Source: Bretschneidera sinensis
Lineage: Eukaryota > Streptophyta > Magnoliopsida > Brassicales > Akaniaceae
Length of the DNA stretch: 64,000 nucleotides
NCBI GenBank assembly: GCA_023935145.1
Contig: CM043700.1
Coordinates: 24,708,001 to 24,772,000, forward strand
Reading direction: 5' to 3'
Below, one piece after another: positions 35,514 through 48,095 of this stretch. Every line of letters begins with the position of its first letter. Position 1 is the first letter of the stretch. The position numbers and the translations under genes were made by a program. The notes below the pieces were generated by a model. That model did no database searches and was not told the origin of the DNA. It saw only the letters and a list, made by a program, of their open reading frames with translations.

Positions 35514-38154
35514 CTAAGGAATATCTTTTCTCCCTGACCTCTTTGACCTTGGCCTCCAAATAATTGCAGACGGGTTAGGGCATATTGGGTATGGAATTTT
35601 TGGTGTAGGAACATCAGGGACCCTGCAATTCATGTGAAGATGATAGACATAGTTAATGACATTGGAAAAAAAAAAAGTGGCGGTACATATATTCAGTTTC
35701 GTGTGAGTTACTACGAAATCAGAAAAGTTCACTAATAATCATGAAAAAATTAAATAGTAATTATTTTAAAAAATTAAAAAAAAAATATAGATTCCGAAGT
35801 TACTATCCAATTTTCTTGTAATTACTAATTGACTTTTTCAGTTTTGTATTAACTCTCACGAAACCCATGAAACCGAATCTGTAGCATCACTACTACAAAA
35901 ATTTAAATTACCAAATTGTTAACTATTTTGTTTATACAAAGCGGGCAAGCTGCATATAAATACATTGCATTCATTAAACCATAGCTATTGATAATTCAAT
36001 TCAAATCTAAATTATTGACTTTGACTTTAGGAAAGTTTTTATCTAATACAGGTTAATGAAAAATACATAACACAAAGATTTATTTGATTATTAAATAACG
36101 TAAGAAGAAAAAAAAAATATTTTTTTTTTATTTAATAATAAAATAAATTTTTACGTTGTATATTTTTTATAGACCTGAGTTAACAAAAAAAAAATTTCCC
36201 CACCCCACGATTTTTAGCATTGAATATAAACCAAAAGCTTACTTTAATAATTTACCAATCAATTGAATATGCATTGACGTATGCAAACAAAAACAAATTA
36301 AATACTGGTTGATTAAACAATGCAAGTAAATACGAAACAAAGGGAGCAGGTAAATAATTAGATTAAAGAAATTGATAAGTAATCTCACAAAAATAAAATT
36401 AATAAAAAAAGGAAACTCACTGTAATCTGGCAATCTCAATCTGCGAAAAGTCCATGTTGGTTGAACTGTCTGGTGTTGAACTATCGTTGGTCCTCAGTAG
36501 GGGCGATGTTGGTTGTTTAATGGCTAGTACTCTGCAATTTAAGTTGTTTGCTATATTATTGTGGGCCATGGCCAACCTATACCACATCAAACAACAAGAC
36601 ACTGTTTTGTTTTGAGTTCATCTTTCTCTTGGTTATTGGACTAGTTTAGAGGCCCAATGCAATTTTTTATATATAATATAATGTGCATTCACTGCTATAT
36701 ATGTGACCCTTAAAATATGATAAAGAATTTGTTTAATGCAATCAATGTGAAGCTCCTCCGCCAATCTTGATCAAGAGTTTTTCGAGATGAATTCTTATAA
36801 AATAAAAAAGTTATGAAATAAAACATATAGTATATATAAATTTTAATTATAAATAGTTTTCATCACATCGTAAAATTTAAAAAATCAAAATTTATGTAAA
36901 AAACAATGTAATGCAAATTTTATTACAAAAAAATTAAACCCGAGTTTCTCCGCCTTTGATGAAAAATTTGTATCTCATAATAAATCTGATTTCCTCGCTT
37001 TTTATGTACTTACATATTACAATTTGCCATCGACTCAAACCATTTTCTATCTTCTAGAAAAAATATTAGTGTAAGTCACGCAACACAATTGTTCGTCTCA
37101 TGCAAGACACGAACGCAGAGTGTGAAATCTGTAGATATCTTGCAAGGATGTATCATGATGATCGATCCCATCATTTTTCGGCCACATGACGTAGGCATTT
37201 AATTTTAGGTTCAATATAGCATTGCAAGAAGAGGAAGTAACTACCACTCTCTTAAGTCTTAACCTCTGCAATTGAACATTTCCTTGATGGACCCCTAAAA
37301 GTTTTGGCTTTTTGTCCGATATGAACATGCCACATGCATGTACCCATGGTGTTTTATCAGAACTGTCTATGGCTTAGCTACCGAAACTCTCAATAGCAAC
37401 GCCTAACAAATTTCGTCCTATAAAATTTCTCAGCTCACAAAACAATAAATATTATTCCTACTAGTAATACTCTTGACATGTTAAGAAATTAATTCCCTCT
37501 TACCTACGACCTAGAAGACATTTAACGAGCCATTAATTTTTTGTACTTTCCTAGAAAGATCACTTGCACAGATTTAGGGAAAAAAAAGAAAGAAGCTTGA
37601 ATTCTCTACTCTCATGTCCATCAAGATCATCATGATTATAATAAACTGATTTGGGTGATTGATGAACTAATAATTGCAATTAAAAGTAGGAGTAATTAAT
37701 TAATTAAACAAACTTACTTGTAAAGAAAGCTTTTTTCATGGAGACCAACAACAAGTGCAGAGGCACCAATCTCTCTGACCATGGCTGCAATCCTCCTGCC
37801 CTCTTCATCCCCTTCCGTCACAATAATCTCAACATTTGTCTGTAACACAATTTCATCTATTGATTATCGTATCCATCAGTATATTTTTAACTAAATTATT
37901 GTTGATATCACACACACCCAGACACTTACGTTGAAGAAGCCGCTGTTGCATATGTCCTTGAAGGTGAGAGCCAATTGGTAGCCTTTCAAGCGAAGTAACC
38001 TTATCTTCTTCTTGCTCATTGATCTTGTTGGAGAGAAGACATGAAGCAGAGTTATCAAATCACCGTAGCGAAGTAGATTGTGAAGAGCCCATTCTAGTGC
38101 TGTTCTTGCCACGTCTACATCTTCCACTACTACCACTATTTTCCTGAAATCCAT
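35514..38154 (-). CDS. Universal stress protein (USP) domain protein
   Basis: Four exons: 38154-37930, 37839-37718, 36576-36421 and 35622-35514. Phases join cleanly into 203 residues. The USP fold is visible: an N-terminal strand MDFRKIVVVVEDVDVARTAL, then ALEWALHNLL, DLITLLHVFSP, VEIIVTEGDEEGRRIAAMVR, ASALVVGLHEKSFL and NCRVLAIKQ. The C-terminal tail reads VPDVPTPKIPYPICPNPSAI, as in a plant USP subgroup. The usual ATP-binding G-x2-G-x9-G(S/T) loop is not present in that form (VVGLHEKSFLYKLAMAHN), so nucleotide binding is doubtful. Roles of this subgroup in stress responses are inferred from the family. Intron 2 is about 1.1 kb. Confidence 0.9.
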
Positions 38155-38190
38155 TCCCTACCTAGCTGCTCTCTCTTTCTCTCTCAAGAG

Positions 38191-38198
38191 TATTATAT
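38191..38198 (-). promoter_or_regulatory. Possible TATA box of the USP gene
   Basis: Minus-strand ATATAATA lies only about 37-44 bases before the start codon, followed by a CT-rich leader. The spacing would leave a very short 5' UTR, so this is tentative. Confidence 0.35.
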
Positions 38199-38425
38199 GA
38201 GTTTGGTTTCTGTCAAACGACTAGGATTACCTGTAAGTTGTCTCTCTCTAGGTCCTTTGATTTAAATGAGTTGGGTTTTCAATTTTTGCAAGTCTCTTTC
38301 TCTCTCTAGGAGTGAATATGACCCCAATTATAATTGGATTGGGCAGGTTAGAAATGGTAAGAACAACTTGGTCCACGGTCCACCTTAATTAATTAGATAA
38401 TAACATTATTGTTATATTAAAAAAA

Positions 38426-39103
38426 AGAGATACATGAATTTGTAAAATAAGAGTAAAGAAGTAATTTAATAAATATTACATAAAATTTAAAATAAAGTCT
38501 ATGTGGAAGGTTTATTAGTATTTGAATGTCTCAAAAGATTGAAAAAATTTGGAGAAGACGAAAGGTGAAGGAGACAAAAAAAAAAAAAAAATCATTGAAC
38601 AGTAAAACGTGGCAACACCTGCTACCAAGTTTTTGTAGAAGTAACAAGTGTTATTTTTGAAGGCTGCATGAGAGACATGTCGCCAAAACATAGAAAGGAT
38701 TTTTAGGAGTATAGGGATTTTTTGGGCTGCAGAGATTTTTCAGCCCCCAACTTGTATATATACATGTAGTATGCGTAAACTTAACTTACACTTACCAAAC
38801 TCGTTAGTTTTCTTTCCATTACGTGTCTTCTTTAAACATTTAGGGACTAAAAGAAAGGTGGAAATAGCAAAATTTTGAAGGGGTTTATGATGGAAATTTT
38901 TACAAGAAGCTATCGAAAAAATAGAAGGTAGTAACATAATGTTATTTTTGAATTTTTCAGCATACATGTATCCCGAAAATCCCAAATGGGAATTTTCAAA
39001 GGATGTAGTTTATGAAGAATTGAAGAAATAAATAGAGATTTAATACAAATATTATGTCAGGTGCTGACGAACAGCGACCAGAGAAAATTTCGGAGAGGAA
39101 CAG
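38426..39103 (+). repeat. Partial gypsy LTR copy abutting the full 5' LTR
   Basis: Corresponds to about the first 700 bases of the LTR that follows (shared GTAAAATAAG, CATGTATCCCGAAAATCCCA, GGAGAGGAACAGGA). It lacks a segment around GGAAAGTTGGTGAATGTTGC. It stops inside the LTR and the next copy begins at once. No 5-base duplication flanks it. Confidence 0.8.
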
Positions 39104-41113
39104 GAGAATACATATATTTGTAAAATAAGGGTAAAGAAGTAATTTAATAAATATGACATGGAATAGTCTATGTGGAAGGTTTATTAGTATTTGAATGTCT
39201 CAAAAGATTGAAAAAGTTTGGAGAAGACAAAAGGTGAAGAAGACAGAAGTAAAAAAAAAAAAAAAAAAAAAAATCCGTGAACAGCAAAACGTGGCAGCAC
39301 CTGCTGCCAAGTTTTTGTAGAAGTAACAAGTGTTATTTTTGAAGGCTGCATGAGAAACATGTAGCCAAAACATGGAAAGTTGGTGAATGTTGCAAATTGC
39401 AACAACTAAAGTGTGCAGAGATCTTTTGGGGCTGTAGGGAATTTTAGGAGTGCAGGGATTTTTTGGGCTGCAGAGATTTTTCAGCCCCCAACTTGTATAT
39501 ATACATGTAGTATGTGTAAACTTAACTTACGCTTACCAAACTCGTTAGTTTTCTTTCCATTACGCATCTTCTTTAAACACTTAGGGACCGAAAGATATGT
39601 GGAAATAGCAAAATTTTAAAGGGGTTTACGGTGGAAATTTTTACAAGAAGCTATTGGAAAAATATAAGGTAATAACGGAATGTTATTTTTGAATTTTTCA
39701 GCATACATGTATCCCGAAAATCCCAAATGGGAATTTTCAAAGGATGTAGTTTATGAAGAATTGAAGAAATAATTAGAGATTTAATACAAATATTATGTCA
39801 GGTGCTGATGAACAGTGACTGGAGAGGAACAGGAAGGGCAAGGAAGTGATTTACGGGTAGCTTTAAGTGCTACGTGGTGAGTTGAGTTTACTTTAAGTAA
39901 TCTAAATAAGAAAAATCAAATATCTAGTGATAATATTAAAATAAATTGTTAGTTATGTTTTGGTGGTAGATAAAATTTAATTGATATGGAGGATATAAAT
40001 TTTGGACATGTTATTAAGGAAGAAAAAATAAGTAGATTTAATAATAAAAGTAATAAGTGAAATTTTTGATGAGCTATGGTTGATGTGTAATATGAATTAT
40101 GAGGAGATGAAATTTTGTGAATCTTGATAAGTTAAGATGGATGATTTGATATGAATTATTATGAGGGGAATTTAGTGGAATTTTTGTAATAAGTTGAGGA
40201 AAGACATGATAGCTAATTTTAACTAATTGAAGTTCCCATGTTGTTTATATTACTGTCCATATGCATATTTCATATCATTGTTCATCTGCATATGCATTTA
40301 ATAATATAACCAAAAGAACTGGGAAGGGCCAGTCTAATGGAACAACCGTGACAGCCGGTATATGCTGGAATTAAAATGGACACTGTGACAGCCGATATAT
40401 GCTGTAAATAAATTCAGTGACAGTCGGGATAAACTGTAAAGAACTGAGAGGGGGCCGGTCTAAGATAATAATAACCTATCAGCAGGTGGGAGATGTCCCC
40501 ATCATAATCATTCACGTATTGCATCTTCTTTAATTGTTGCTTGCATTTATTGAAATGCTGATGTGTGAGGTATTATAGTAAATTTTAATATAGTTGGATT
40601 GGCCTTACAAAGAGATTGTTACGGTGAGAAAAAGATGTAGAAATATGATAAGATAGAAATTTATTAAATGTTTAGACATTATGCTATTATCCAGTTATAG
40701 GAGAAATAAATGATTAAATATTACCGGACTATTTATGAAATTGGAATACTTTTAGTAAATTTAATTTACTGAGCTTGTGAAGCTCACCCCTCATTGTACA
40801 ATGATTTCAGGTAGCAAACAGGACAAGTAGTCTGGTGAGGTTAAGGGTTAGATGGATTCATTCTCTATAAGCCACGTACGTGTCGATATCCTCAGACTAT
40901 TGAGAAAATGAAATAAATATTTTATTTGTAAATATTCATGAATTTTATATATTATGTGTAAATTAATATCGGATTTTGTATCTCCACTGTTGAGGATTTA
41001 AAATAAAAATTTTCAGTTGGTAGTATTTATTATTGCATATAGGTGTCGTGTTGGGATTCTCAAAATGTGATGACACCTTCTCGGGGGTGGCCAACCCGGG
41101 ATTGGTCGTTATA
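39104..41113 (+). repeat. 5' LTR of the gypsy element
   Basis: About 2010 bases. The first bases are altered compared with TGTAATAC at the 3' LTR, and the end reads GGTCGTTATA instead of GGATCGTTACA. It contains three imperfect copies of GTGACAGCCGGTATATGCTG at 40348-40437. Confidence 0.85.
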
Positions 41114-41201
41114 ATTTTGGTATAAGAGCATTAGGTTTTAAGATTCTATAGACTGTATGAGACCTTACAAAGTGGAAGATCTAAGTAAATTATATTCTTA
41201 A

Positions 41202-42254
41202 ATGCAGAGTCTAAGGATGACACGTGGTCGTGCAAGAGTTAGAGATAGAGTTCAGAATCAGAGGGGACATGGTAGACCCCCAATTTTTAGGAGGACTGAA
41301 GCAGAGGAGGAAGTTGAGTCGGTGTTTCTCATAAGGGAACATGGTGATAGTGTAGCTAGTACGAGTAAAGCTGGGAGAGTATCTGAGGGTAGGAATGATG
41401 AATTGAGAGAGGCTATCGATCGTGCTTTAGAGAAGATGAATGCAGACGAAGAAAGGGTTACTAATTTACAGAGAATATTAGAGGAAAGGGATAGAAGAGT
41501 ACCTGATGTGGTGAGGCAAGAGGTTCCTGAGGGAGGGGTATTTGAAAATGAGATGCAAAGGGATTGTTATGTGTGGTTTCTTAAGTTTAAACCTCAGTCT
41601 TTTAGTGGATCAGCAAATCCAGTGGAAGCTGAGCAATAGATTAGACACATGGAGAAATATTTTAAGGTTTTATCGGTGTCAGATAGACAGAAGGTGGCTT
41701 TTGCTTCCTTTATGTTGGAGGGTGAGGCTTCTCAATAGTGGGAGGATATTTTACCCAGGGTGAGCACACAGGTAGATCAACATTTGACGTGGAGTAAGTT
41801 TAAGGATGAGTTCTTTGCAAAGTACTTCCCAGATACCTTTCGGGCACAACAAGAAAGAGACTTTATTCACCTAAGGCAGGGAAATTTATCGGTGGTTGAA
41901 TATGATAATAAATTCATAGCCCTGTTAAGATTTTTACCTAAGTTAGTGAATACAGAGGAGAGAAAATGTAAGAGATTTTTAGATGGATTACACTATGATA
42001 TTCAGACTAAACTCTCTTATATGTGCATAGGGAATTATCCTGTGTTGGTGGATAAAGCATTGCAAATTGAGAAGAATTTGATGAAGTTGAGAGGTAGGAG
42101 GGATTGGCTGAAGAGGTCCAGATTTGAGGGATCTAGAGGTAGTAGTAGTATAGGTGTACAGGGTGGGAGACCATCCCAGAGGGAGCGTTCCTTGTCACAA
42201 GGAACTGCGGTGCAGAGTCAGAGGCAGGCGGGATCTGTTGCCTCTGTAGCTTAG
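41202..42254 (+). pseudogene. gag relic of the gypsy element
   Basis: One reading frame with in-frame TAG codons at 41637 and at about 41736. The retrotransposon gag (capsid) pattern is visible after the second stop: HLTWSKFKDEFFAKYFPDTF and RDFIHLRQGNLSVVEYDNKF. Both TAGs sit where tryptophan is usual. Confidence 0.85.
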
Positions 42255-42359
42255 AGCAATACTGGTGGGACCCCTAGATTTAGGAGGCAAACTATGGGAA
42301 GTGAGAGTTATGCTAGAGGAATAAGTATGCCACCAGGGGAAAGTGGTAACATGATGTAT

Positions 42360-42989
42360 GATCGAGAAGCAAGGATATGATTTAAATGTAATCAGGCGGG
42401 GTATCTGGCTCGGAATTGCCCTATGTAGATATGCTTTGTATGTGGTAGGGGAGGACATATAGCTGCAGATTGTACAGCTGGGAAATCTGCTGATGTAGGT
42501 GTGGGGAGTGTGGGGAGGAGATTGATGGAGAAAGGTGGTGGATCAGGGGGTGTGCGGGGCAGAAGTCGAGGATCAGTAGCAGAGCGATGACGTGGCAGTT
42601 AGAGTCAGTCCAGAGATGGCAGAGTCTATGCATTGACCCAACAAGATGCACAAGCCACACCTGATGTTATTATGGGTACGATCTCTATCCTTGGTAGGCC
42701 TGCTAAATTATTGATTGATCCTGGTGCAACTCATTCCTTTGTATTTAGTAGTTATATGAAATCTATTGGTGCTAGTGCTAGTCCTTTGATGCATGCCATT
42801 ATCATTGAGGTTCCTACGGGAGGTAAGGTTATTATCATAACAATCTATCGAGGTTGTATGATTAATATTGCTGATAGAGAATTTGAAGTTGATTTATTAC
42901 CTTTAGATATAACATATTTTGATTTAATTCTGGGGATGAATTGGTTATCTGCATGTCATACTTGGGTGGATTGGTTTAGGAAAATATGA
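42360..42989 (+). pseudogene. Zinc knuckle and aspartic protease relic
   Basis: A damaged first knuckle (FKCNQAGYLARNC) precedes an intact CX2CX4HX4C knuckle (CFVCGRGGHIAADC) near 42430-42471. Protease follows with LLIDPGATHSFVFSSYMKS and ends near LILGMNWLSACH. Several stops break the frame. Confidence 0.8.
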
Positions 42990-43080
42990 TGTTCAAAATA
43001 CCCGGACAGGAAGAGTTTAATTTTCAGGGAGAACGTAGGATCCTTGCTAATTGTCTTATTTCTACCTTAACTACTAGTAA

Positions 43081-44618
43081 ATGGTTGGAAAGGGTTGTGA
43101 GGGGTATTTGGCATATGTGGTGGATTCTAACAAAAATTGTAAGAAGTTAGAAGAAATCTTGGTAGTAAAATATTTTTTTGATGTTTTCCCTGAAGAGTTA
43201 ATTGGGTTGCCTCCCAATAGGGAGATTGTGTTTTCTATTGAGGTGATTCCAGGATCAGCACCCATATTTATAGCACCCTATAAGATAGCACCAGATGAAT
43301 TGAGAGAGTTGAAAGTTCAGCTTCAAGAGTTGTTAGATTAACAGTTTATCCGACCTAATACGTCACATTGGGGAGCCCCTGTGTTATTTGTCAAGAAGAA
43401 TGATGGGACATTGAGGTTGTGTATTGATTATAGACAGCTGAATAAGATCACCATCAAGAATAGATATCTGCTACCCAGGATAGATGAGTTATTCGAGCAG
43501 TTACAAGGAGCTAGAGTGTTCTCTAAAATAGACCTGAGGTCGGGTTATTATCAATTGAGGATAAAGGAGGGAGATGTCCTAAAACTGCTTTTAGGACACA
43601 TCATGGCCATCATGAGTTCTTAGTGATGCCTTTTGGGTTGACTAATGCTCCTTCGACATTTATGGATCTTATGAATCGGGTGTTTAAACTATTCCTGGAC
43701 AAATTTGTGATTGTATTTATTGATGATATTTTGATATATTCCAGGAATGAAGAGGAGCATATGCAATATTTGAGGATAGTGTTAGGGATTTTGAGGAGAA
43801 AGAAACTGTATGCAAAGTTCTCGAAGTGTGAATTCTGGTTGAATGAAATATCTTTCTTGGGGCATGTTGTGTCAGGAGAAGGGATAGCAGTTGACCCACA
43901 GAAAGTAGAAGCAGTGTTGAATTGGGAAAGACCCACGAGTGTAACTGAAATTAGAAGCTTTTTGGGGTTGGCTGGTTATTATGGGAGATTTATCCAAAAA
44001 ATTTCTATGATTGCTGGACCTTTGACTAGGTTAACCAGGAAGGATGTGAAGTTTAGATGGTCGGAGGACTGTGAGAGGAGTTTTTAGCTGTTGAAAGAGA
44101 AACTGACTACTGCCCCGGTATTAGTGCTTCCTTCTGGGGATGAAGAATTTGTGGTTTATAGTGATGCGTCACATTAGGGGTTGGGGTGTGTGTTGATGCA
44201 ACATGGGAGAGTTATAGCTTATGCATCTAAGCAACTAAAGAACCATGAGAGGAATTAATCGACCCATGATTTAGAATTGGCTGCCATAGTTTTTGCTTTG
44301 AAGATTTGGAGACATCATCTATATGGAGACAAGTGTGAAATTTTTACTGATCATAAAATTTTGACGCATTTACCAATTTAGAAGGAGTTGAATTTGAGGC
44401 AGAGGAGATGGATGGAATTGATTTGTGATTATGACTGTACAATTCATTATCATACAGGAAAGGCTAATGTAGTAGCTGACGCATTAAGTAGAAAGACTAC
44501 CGGGAGATTAGCTGTTATTAGGAGTCATAATACTAGCTTTATGTTAGAATTAAGAAGAATGAGAATGCAATTGAGTGTCAATGATAGAGGTGTATTAATG
44601 GCAAACATCGTGATATAA
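43081..44618 (+). pseudogene. Reverse transcriptase and RNase H relic
   Basis: RT motifs in order: [38 protein letters not shown], then after a frameshift near 43573 [13 protein letters not shown] and the active-site FIDDILIYS. The thumb and connection read [15 protein letters not shown]. RNase H has VVYSDASH and [16 protein letters not shown]. Stops at 43339, 44085, 44175 and about 44379 make it non-functional. Confidence 0.9.
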
Positions 44619-44787
44619 CCTCCTATTATTGATCGTTTATTACAGTTGCAGGGTAAAGATGAGGGAATAAAGAAAATTAGGCAGGAAGTGTTGAGTGGGA
44701 AACCGAATGAGTTTAGGATTAGAGAAGATACTATGGTAGTATTGGGGCAACGAGTTTGTATTCCTAATGATGTGAAGATGAGAAAGG

Positions 44788-45968
44788 ATGCATCCGGGTA
44801 ATAATAAGATGTATAGGGGGTTAAAACGGAATTATTGGTGGTCAGGAATGAAGAAGGATGTAGCAGAATATATTTCTAGGTGTTTGATTTGCCAGCAGGT
44901 GAAGGCTAAGAATAGACATCCAGTAGGTTTACTACAACCTCTTCCAATACTTGAGTGGCCATGGGAGAATGTGAGTATGAATTTTGTCTCTGGTCTTCCC
45001 CGTACCCAGAGAGGACATAATACTGTATGTGTTATAGTGGATAGACTTTCTAAGTCTTCACATTTTCTTCCTATCAAAACTACTTGGAGTCCGGAGAAGT
45101 TAGCAGAGTTGTATGTGGAAGAAATAGTAAAATTACATGGAGTACCCTTGAGTATCGTATCTGATAGAGATTCTAAATTTACCTCTAGATTTTGGAGTGG
45201 CTTCCAAAAAGCTATGAGTACGAAATTACAATTTAGTACAGCCTTCTATCCACAAACTGATGGGCAAACGGAAAGAATTATCAGAATACTAGAAGATATT
45301 CTGAGGGCAAGTGTACTGAGCTTCTTAGTAAGCTGGATGCTTATTTACCTTTGATCGAATTTGCATAAAATAACCAGTATCAAACTAGTATTGGGATGGC
45401 ACCTTTCGAGGCTTTGTATGGTAGAAGGTGTAGAACTCCAGTATGCTGGGAAGAAGTTGGAGAGGGAAAGATATATGGCCCGGAAATGATAGACTTGACT
45501 ACTAAGAGGATCAAACTGGTTAAGAAGAACCTCAAAGCAGCTCAGAACAGACAGAAAGGATATGTTGATAAAAGAAGACGACCTCTCGAGTTCCGGGTTG
45601 GTGATTGGGTATTCCTGAAGATATCTCCATGGAAGGGAGTGTTGAGATTTAAGAAGAACGGAAAGCTGAACCCGAGATTTGTGGGTCCGTTTGAGGTGAT
45701 TGAGAAAATCAGACCAGTAGCGTATCGTTTGAATCTGTCTCCAGAATTAAAGCAATTACATAATGTTTTTCATGTGTCACTGCTGAGAAAGTACTTACAT
45801 GATGAATCTCATAGTATCTCGAATCAGGCAATAGAAATTCAGGAAGATTTGACTTTTATGCTAACACCAGTCAGAATCCTAAACAGAAAGGAACATGTAT
45901 TGCGCAATAAAGTCGTTTCCTTGATTCAAGTATTATGGCGAAATAAAGACGTTGAAAAAGTCACATAG
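44788..45968 (+). pseudogene. Integrase and chromodomain relic
   Basis: HHCC zinc finger (MHPGNNKMYRGLKRNYWW ... CLICQQVK), core with VIVDRLSKSSHF, IVSDRDSKFTSRFW and FYPQTDGQTER, and a GPF/Y-type region (RFVGPFEVIEKI). A chromodomain-like end follows (PVRILNRKEHVLRNKVVSLI). The first catalytic aspartate appears replaced (MNFVSGLPRT). Frame breaks occur near 45352-45370 and a TAG near 45966. Confidence 0.88.
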
Positions 45969-46067
45969 GAGAATGAAGCAAGAATGAAGAAGGATTTCCC
46001 CCCAACTCTTTTCTTGATTTTAGATAAGGAAATTTCAGGGACGAAATTTTTATAAGGTGGGTAGAAT

Positions 46068-48095
46068 TGTAATACTCGTATTTGTAAAATAAGGTAAAGA
46101 AGTAATTTAATAAATATGACATAGAATTTAAAATAAAGTCTATGTGGAAGATTTATTAGTATTTGAATGTCTCAAAAGATTGAAAAAGTTTGGAGAAGAC
46201 AAAAGGTGAAGGAGACAAAAGTGAAAAAAAAAATCTGTGAACAGTAAAACATGGCAGCACCTGCTGCCAAGTTTTTGTAGAAGTAACAAGTGTTATTTTT
46301 GAAGGCTGCATGAGAGACATGTAGCTAAAACATGGAAAGTTGGTCAATGTTGCAAATTGCAACAACTAAAGTGTGCAGAGATTTTTTGGGGCTGCAGGGA
46401 TTTTTAGAAGTGCAGAGATTTTTTGGGCTGCAGAGATTTTTCAGCCCCCAACTTGTATATATACATGTAGTATGCGTAAACTTAACTTACGCTTACCAAA
46501 CTCGTTAGTTTTCTTTCCATTACGTGTCTTCTTTAAACACTTAGGGACCGAAAGAAATGTGGAAATAGCAAAATTTTAAAGGGGTTTACGGTGAAAATTT
46601 TTACGAGAAGCTATCGGAAAAATATAAGGTAATAACATAATGTTATTTTTGAATTTTTCAGCATACATGTATCCTGAAAATCCCAAATGGGAATTTTCAA
46701 AGGATGTAGTTTATGAAGAATTGAAGAAATAATTAGAGATTTAATACAAATATTATGTCAGGTACTGATGAACAGCGACCGGAGAAAATTTCGGAGAGCA
46801 ACGGGAAGGGCAAGGAAGTGATTTATGGGTAGCTTTAAGTGCTACGTGGTGAGTTGAATTTACTTTAATTAATCTAAATAAGAAAAATCAAATATATAGT
46901 GATAATATTAAAATAAATTGTTAGTTATGCTTTGGTGGTAGATAAAATTTAATTGATATGGAGGATATAAATTTTGGATATGTAGTAAATTATTAAGGAA
47001 GAAATAATATTTTTAGGAATAATAAGTAGATTTAATAATAAAAGTAATAAGTGAAATTCTTGATGAGCTATGGTTGATGTGTAATATGAATTATGGGGAG
47101 ATGAAATTTTGTTAATCTTGACAAGTTAAGATGGATGATTTGATATGAATTATTATGAGGGAAATTTAGTGGAAATTTTGTAATAAGTTAAGGAAAGACA
47201 TGATAGCTAATTGGAGTTCCCATGTTATTTATATTACTGTCTATATGCATATTTCATATCATTGTTCATGTGCATATGCATTTAATAATATAACCGAAAG
47301 AACCGGAAAAAAATCGGTCTAATGGAACAACCGTGACAGCCGGTATATGCTGGAATTAAAAGAGACACCGTGACAGCTGGTATATGCTGTAAATAAATTC
47401 TATGACAGTCGGGATAAGCTGTAAAGAACCGGAAAGAGGCTGGTCTAAGATAATAATAACCTGTCAGCAGGTGGGGAGACGTCCCCATCATAATCATTCA
47501 CATTGCATCTGCTTTTATTGTTGCTTGCATTTATTGAAATGCTGATGTGTGAGATATTATAGTAAATTTAATTATAGTTGGATTGGCCTTACAAAGAGAT
47601 TGTTACGGTGAGAAAAAGATGTAGAAATATGATAAGATAGAAATTTATTAAATGTTTAGACATTATGCTATTATCCAGTTATAGGAGAAATAAATGATTA
47701 AATATTACCAGACTATTTATGAAATTGGAATATTTTTAGTAAATTTAATTCACTGAGCTTATGAGGCTCACCCCTCATTGTACAATGATTCAGGTAGCAA
47801 ACAGGACAAGTAGTCTGGTGAGGTTAAGGGTTAGATGGATTCATTCTCTGTAAGCCACGTACGTGTCAATATCCTCAGACTATTAAGAAAATGAAATAAA
47901 TATTTTATTTGTAAATATTCATGCATTTTATATATTATGTGTAAATTAATATCAATTTTGTATCTCCACTTTTGAGGATTTAAAATAAAAAATTTCAGTT
48001 GGTAGTATTTATTATTGCATATAGGTGTCGTGCTGGGATTCTCAAAATGTGATGACACCTTCTCGGGGGTGGTCAACCCGGGATGGATCGTTACA
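46068..48095 (+). repeat. 3' LTR of the gypsy element
   Basis: Starts TGTAATACTCGTATTTG after the tract AAGGTGGGTAGAAT and ends GGATCGTTACA, 2028 bases. The opposite-strand solo copy at 55620-57531 belongs to the same family. Confidence 0.9.

Larger units (their letters stand above)
39104..48095 (+). mobile_element. Decayed Ty3/gypsy chromovirus, Tekay/Del type
   Basis: About 9 kb: 5' LTR 39104-41113, primer-binding site 41118-41130 (TGGTATAAGAGCA), gag-pol relic, polypurine tract at about 46054-46067 and 3' LTR 46068-48095. Domain order is gag, zinc knuckle, protease, RT, RNase H, integrase, chromodomain, which defines a chromovirus. The LTRs are clearly similar but differ by many substitutions and small indels, so the insertion is not recent. 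No target duplication was found (AACAG on the left, CAAAC on the right), which suggests rearrangement at the left side. Confidence 0.9.
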
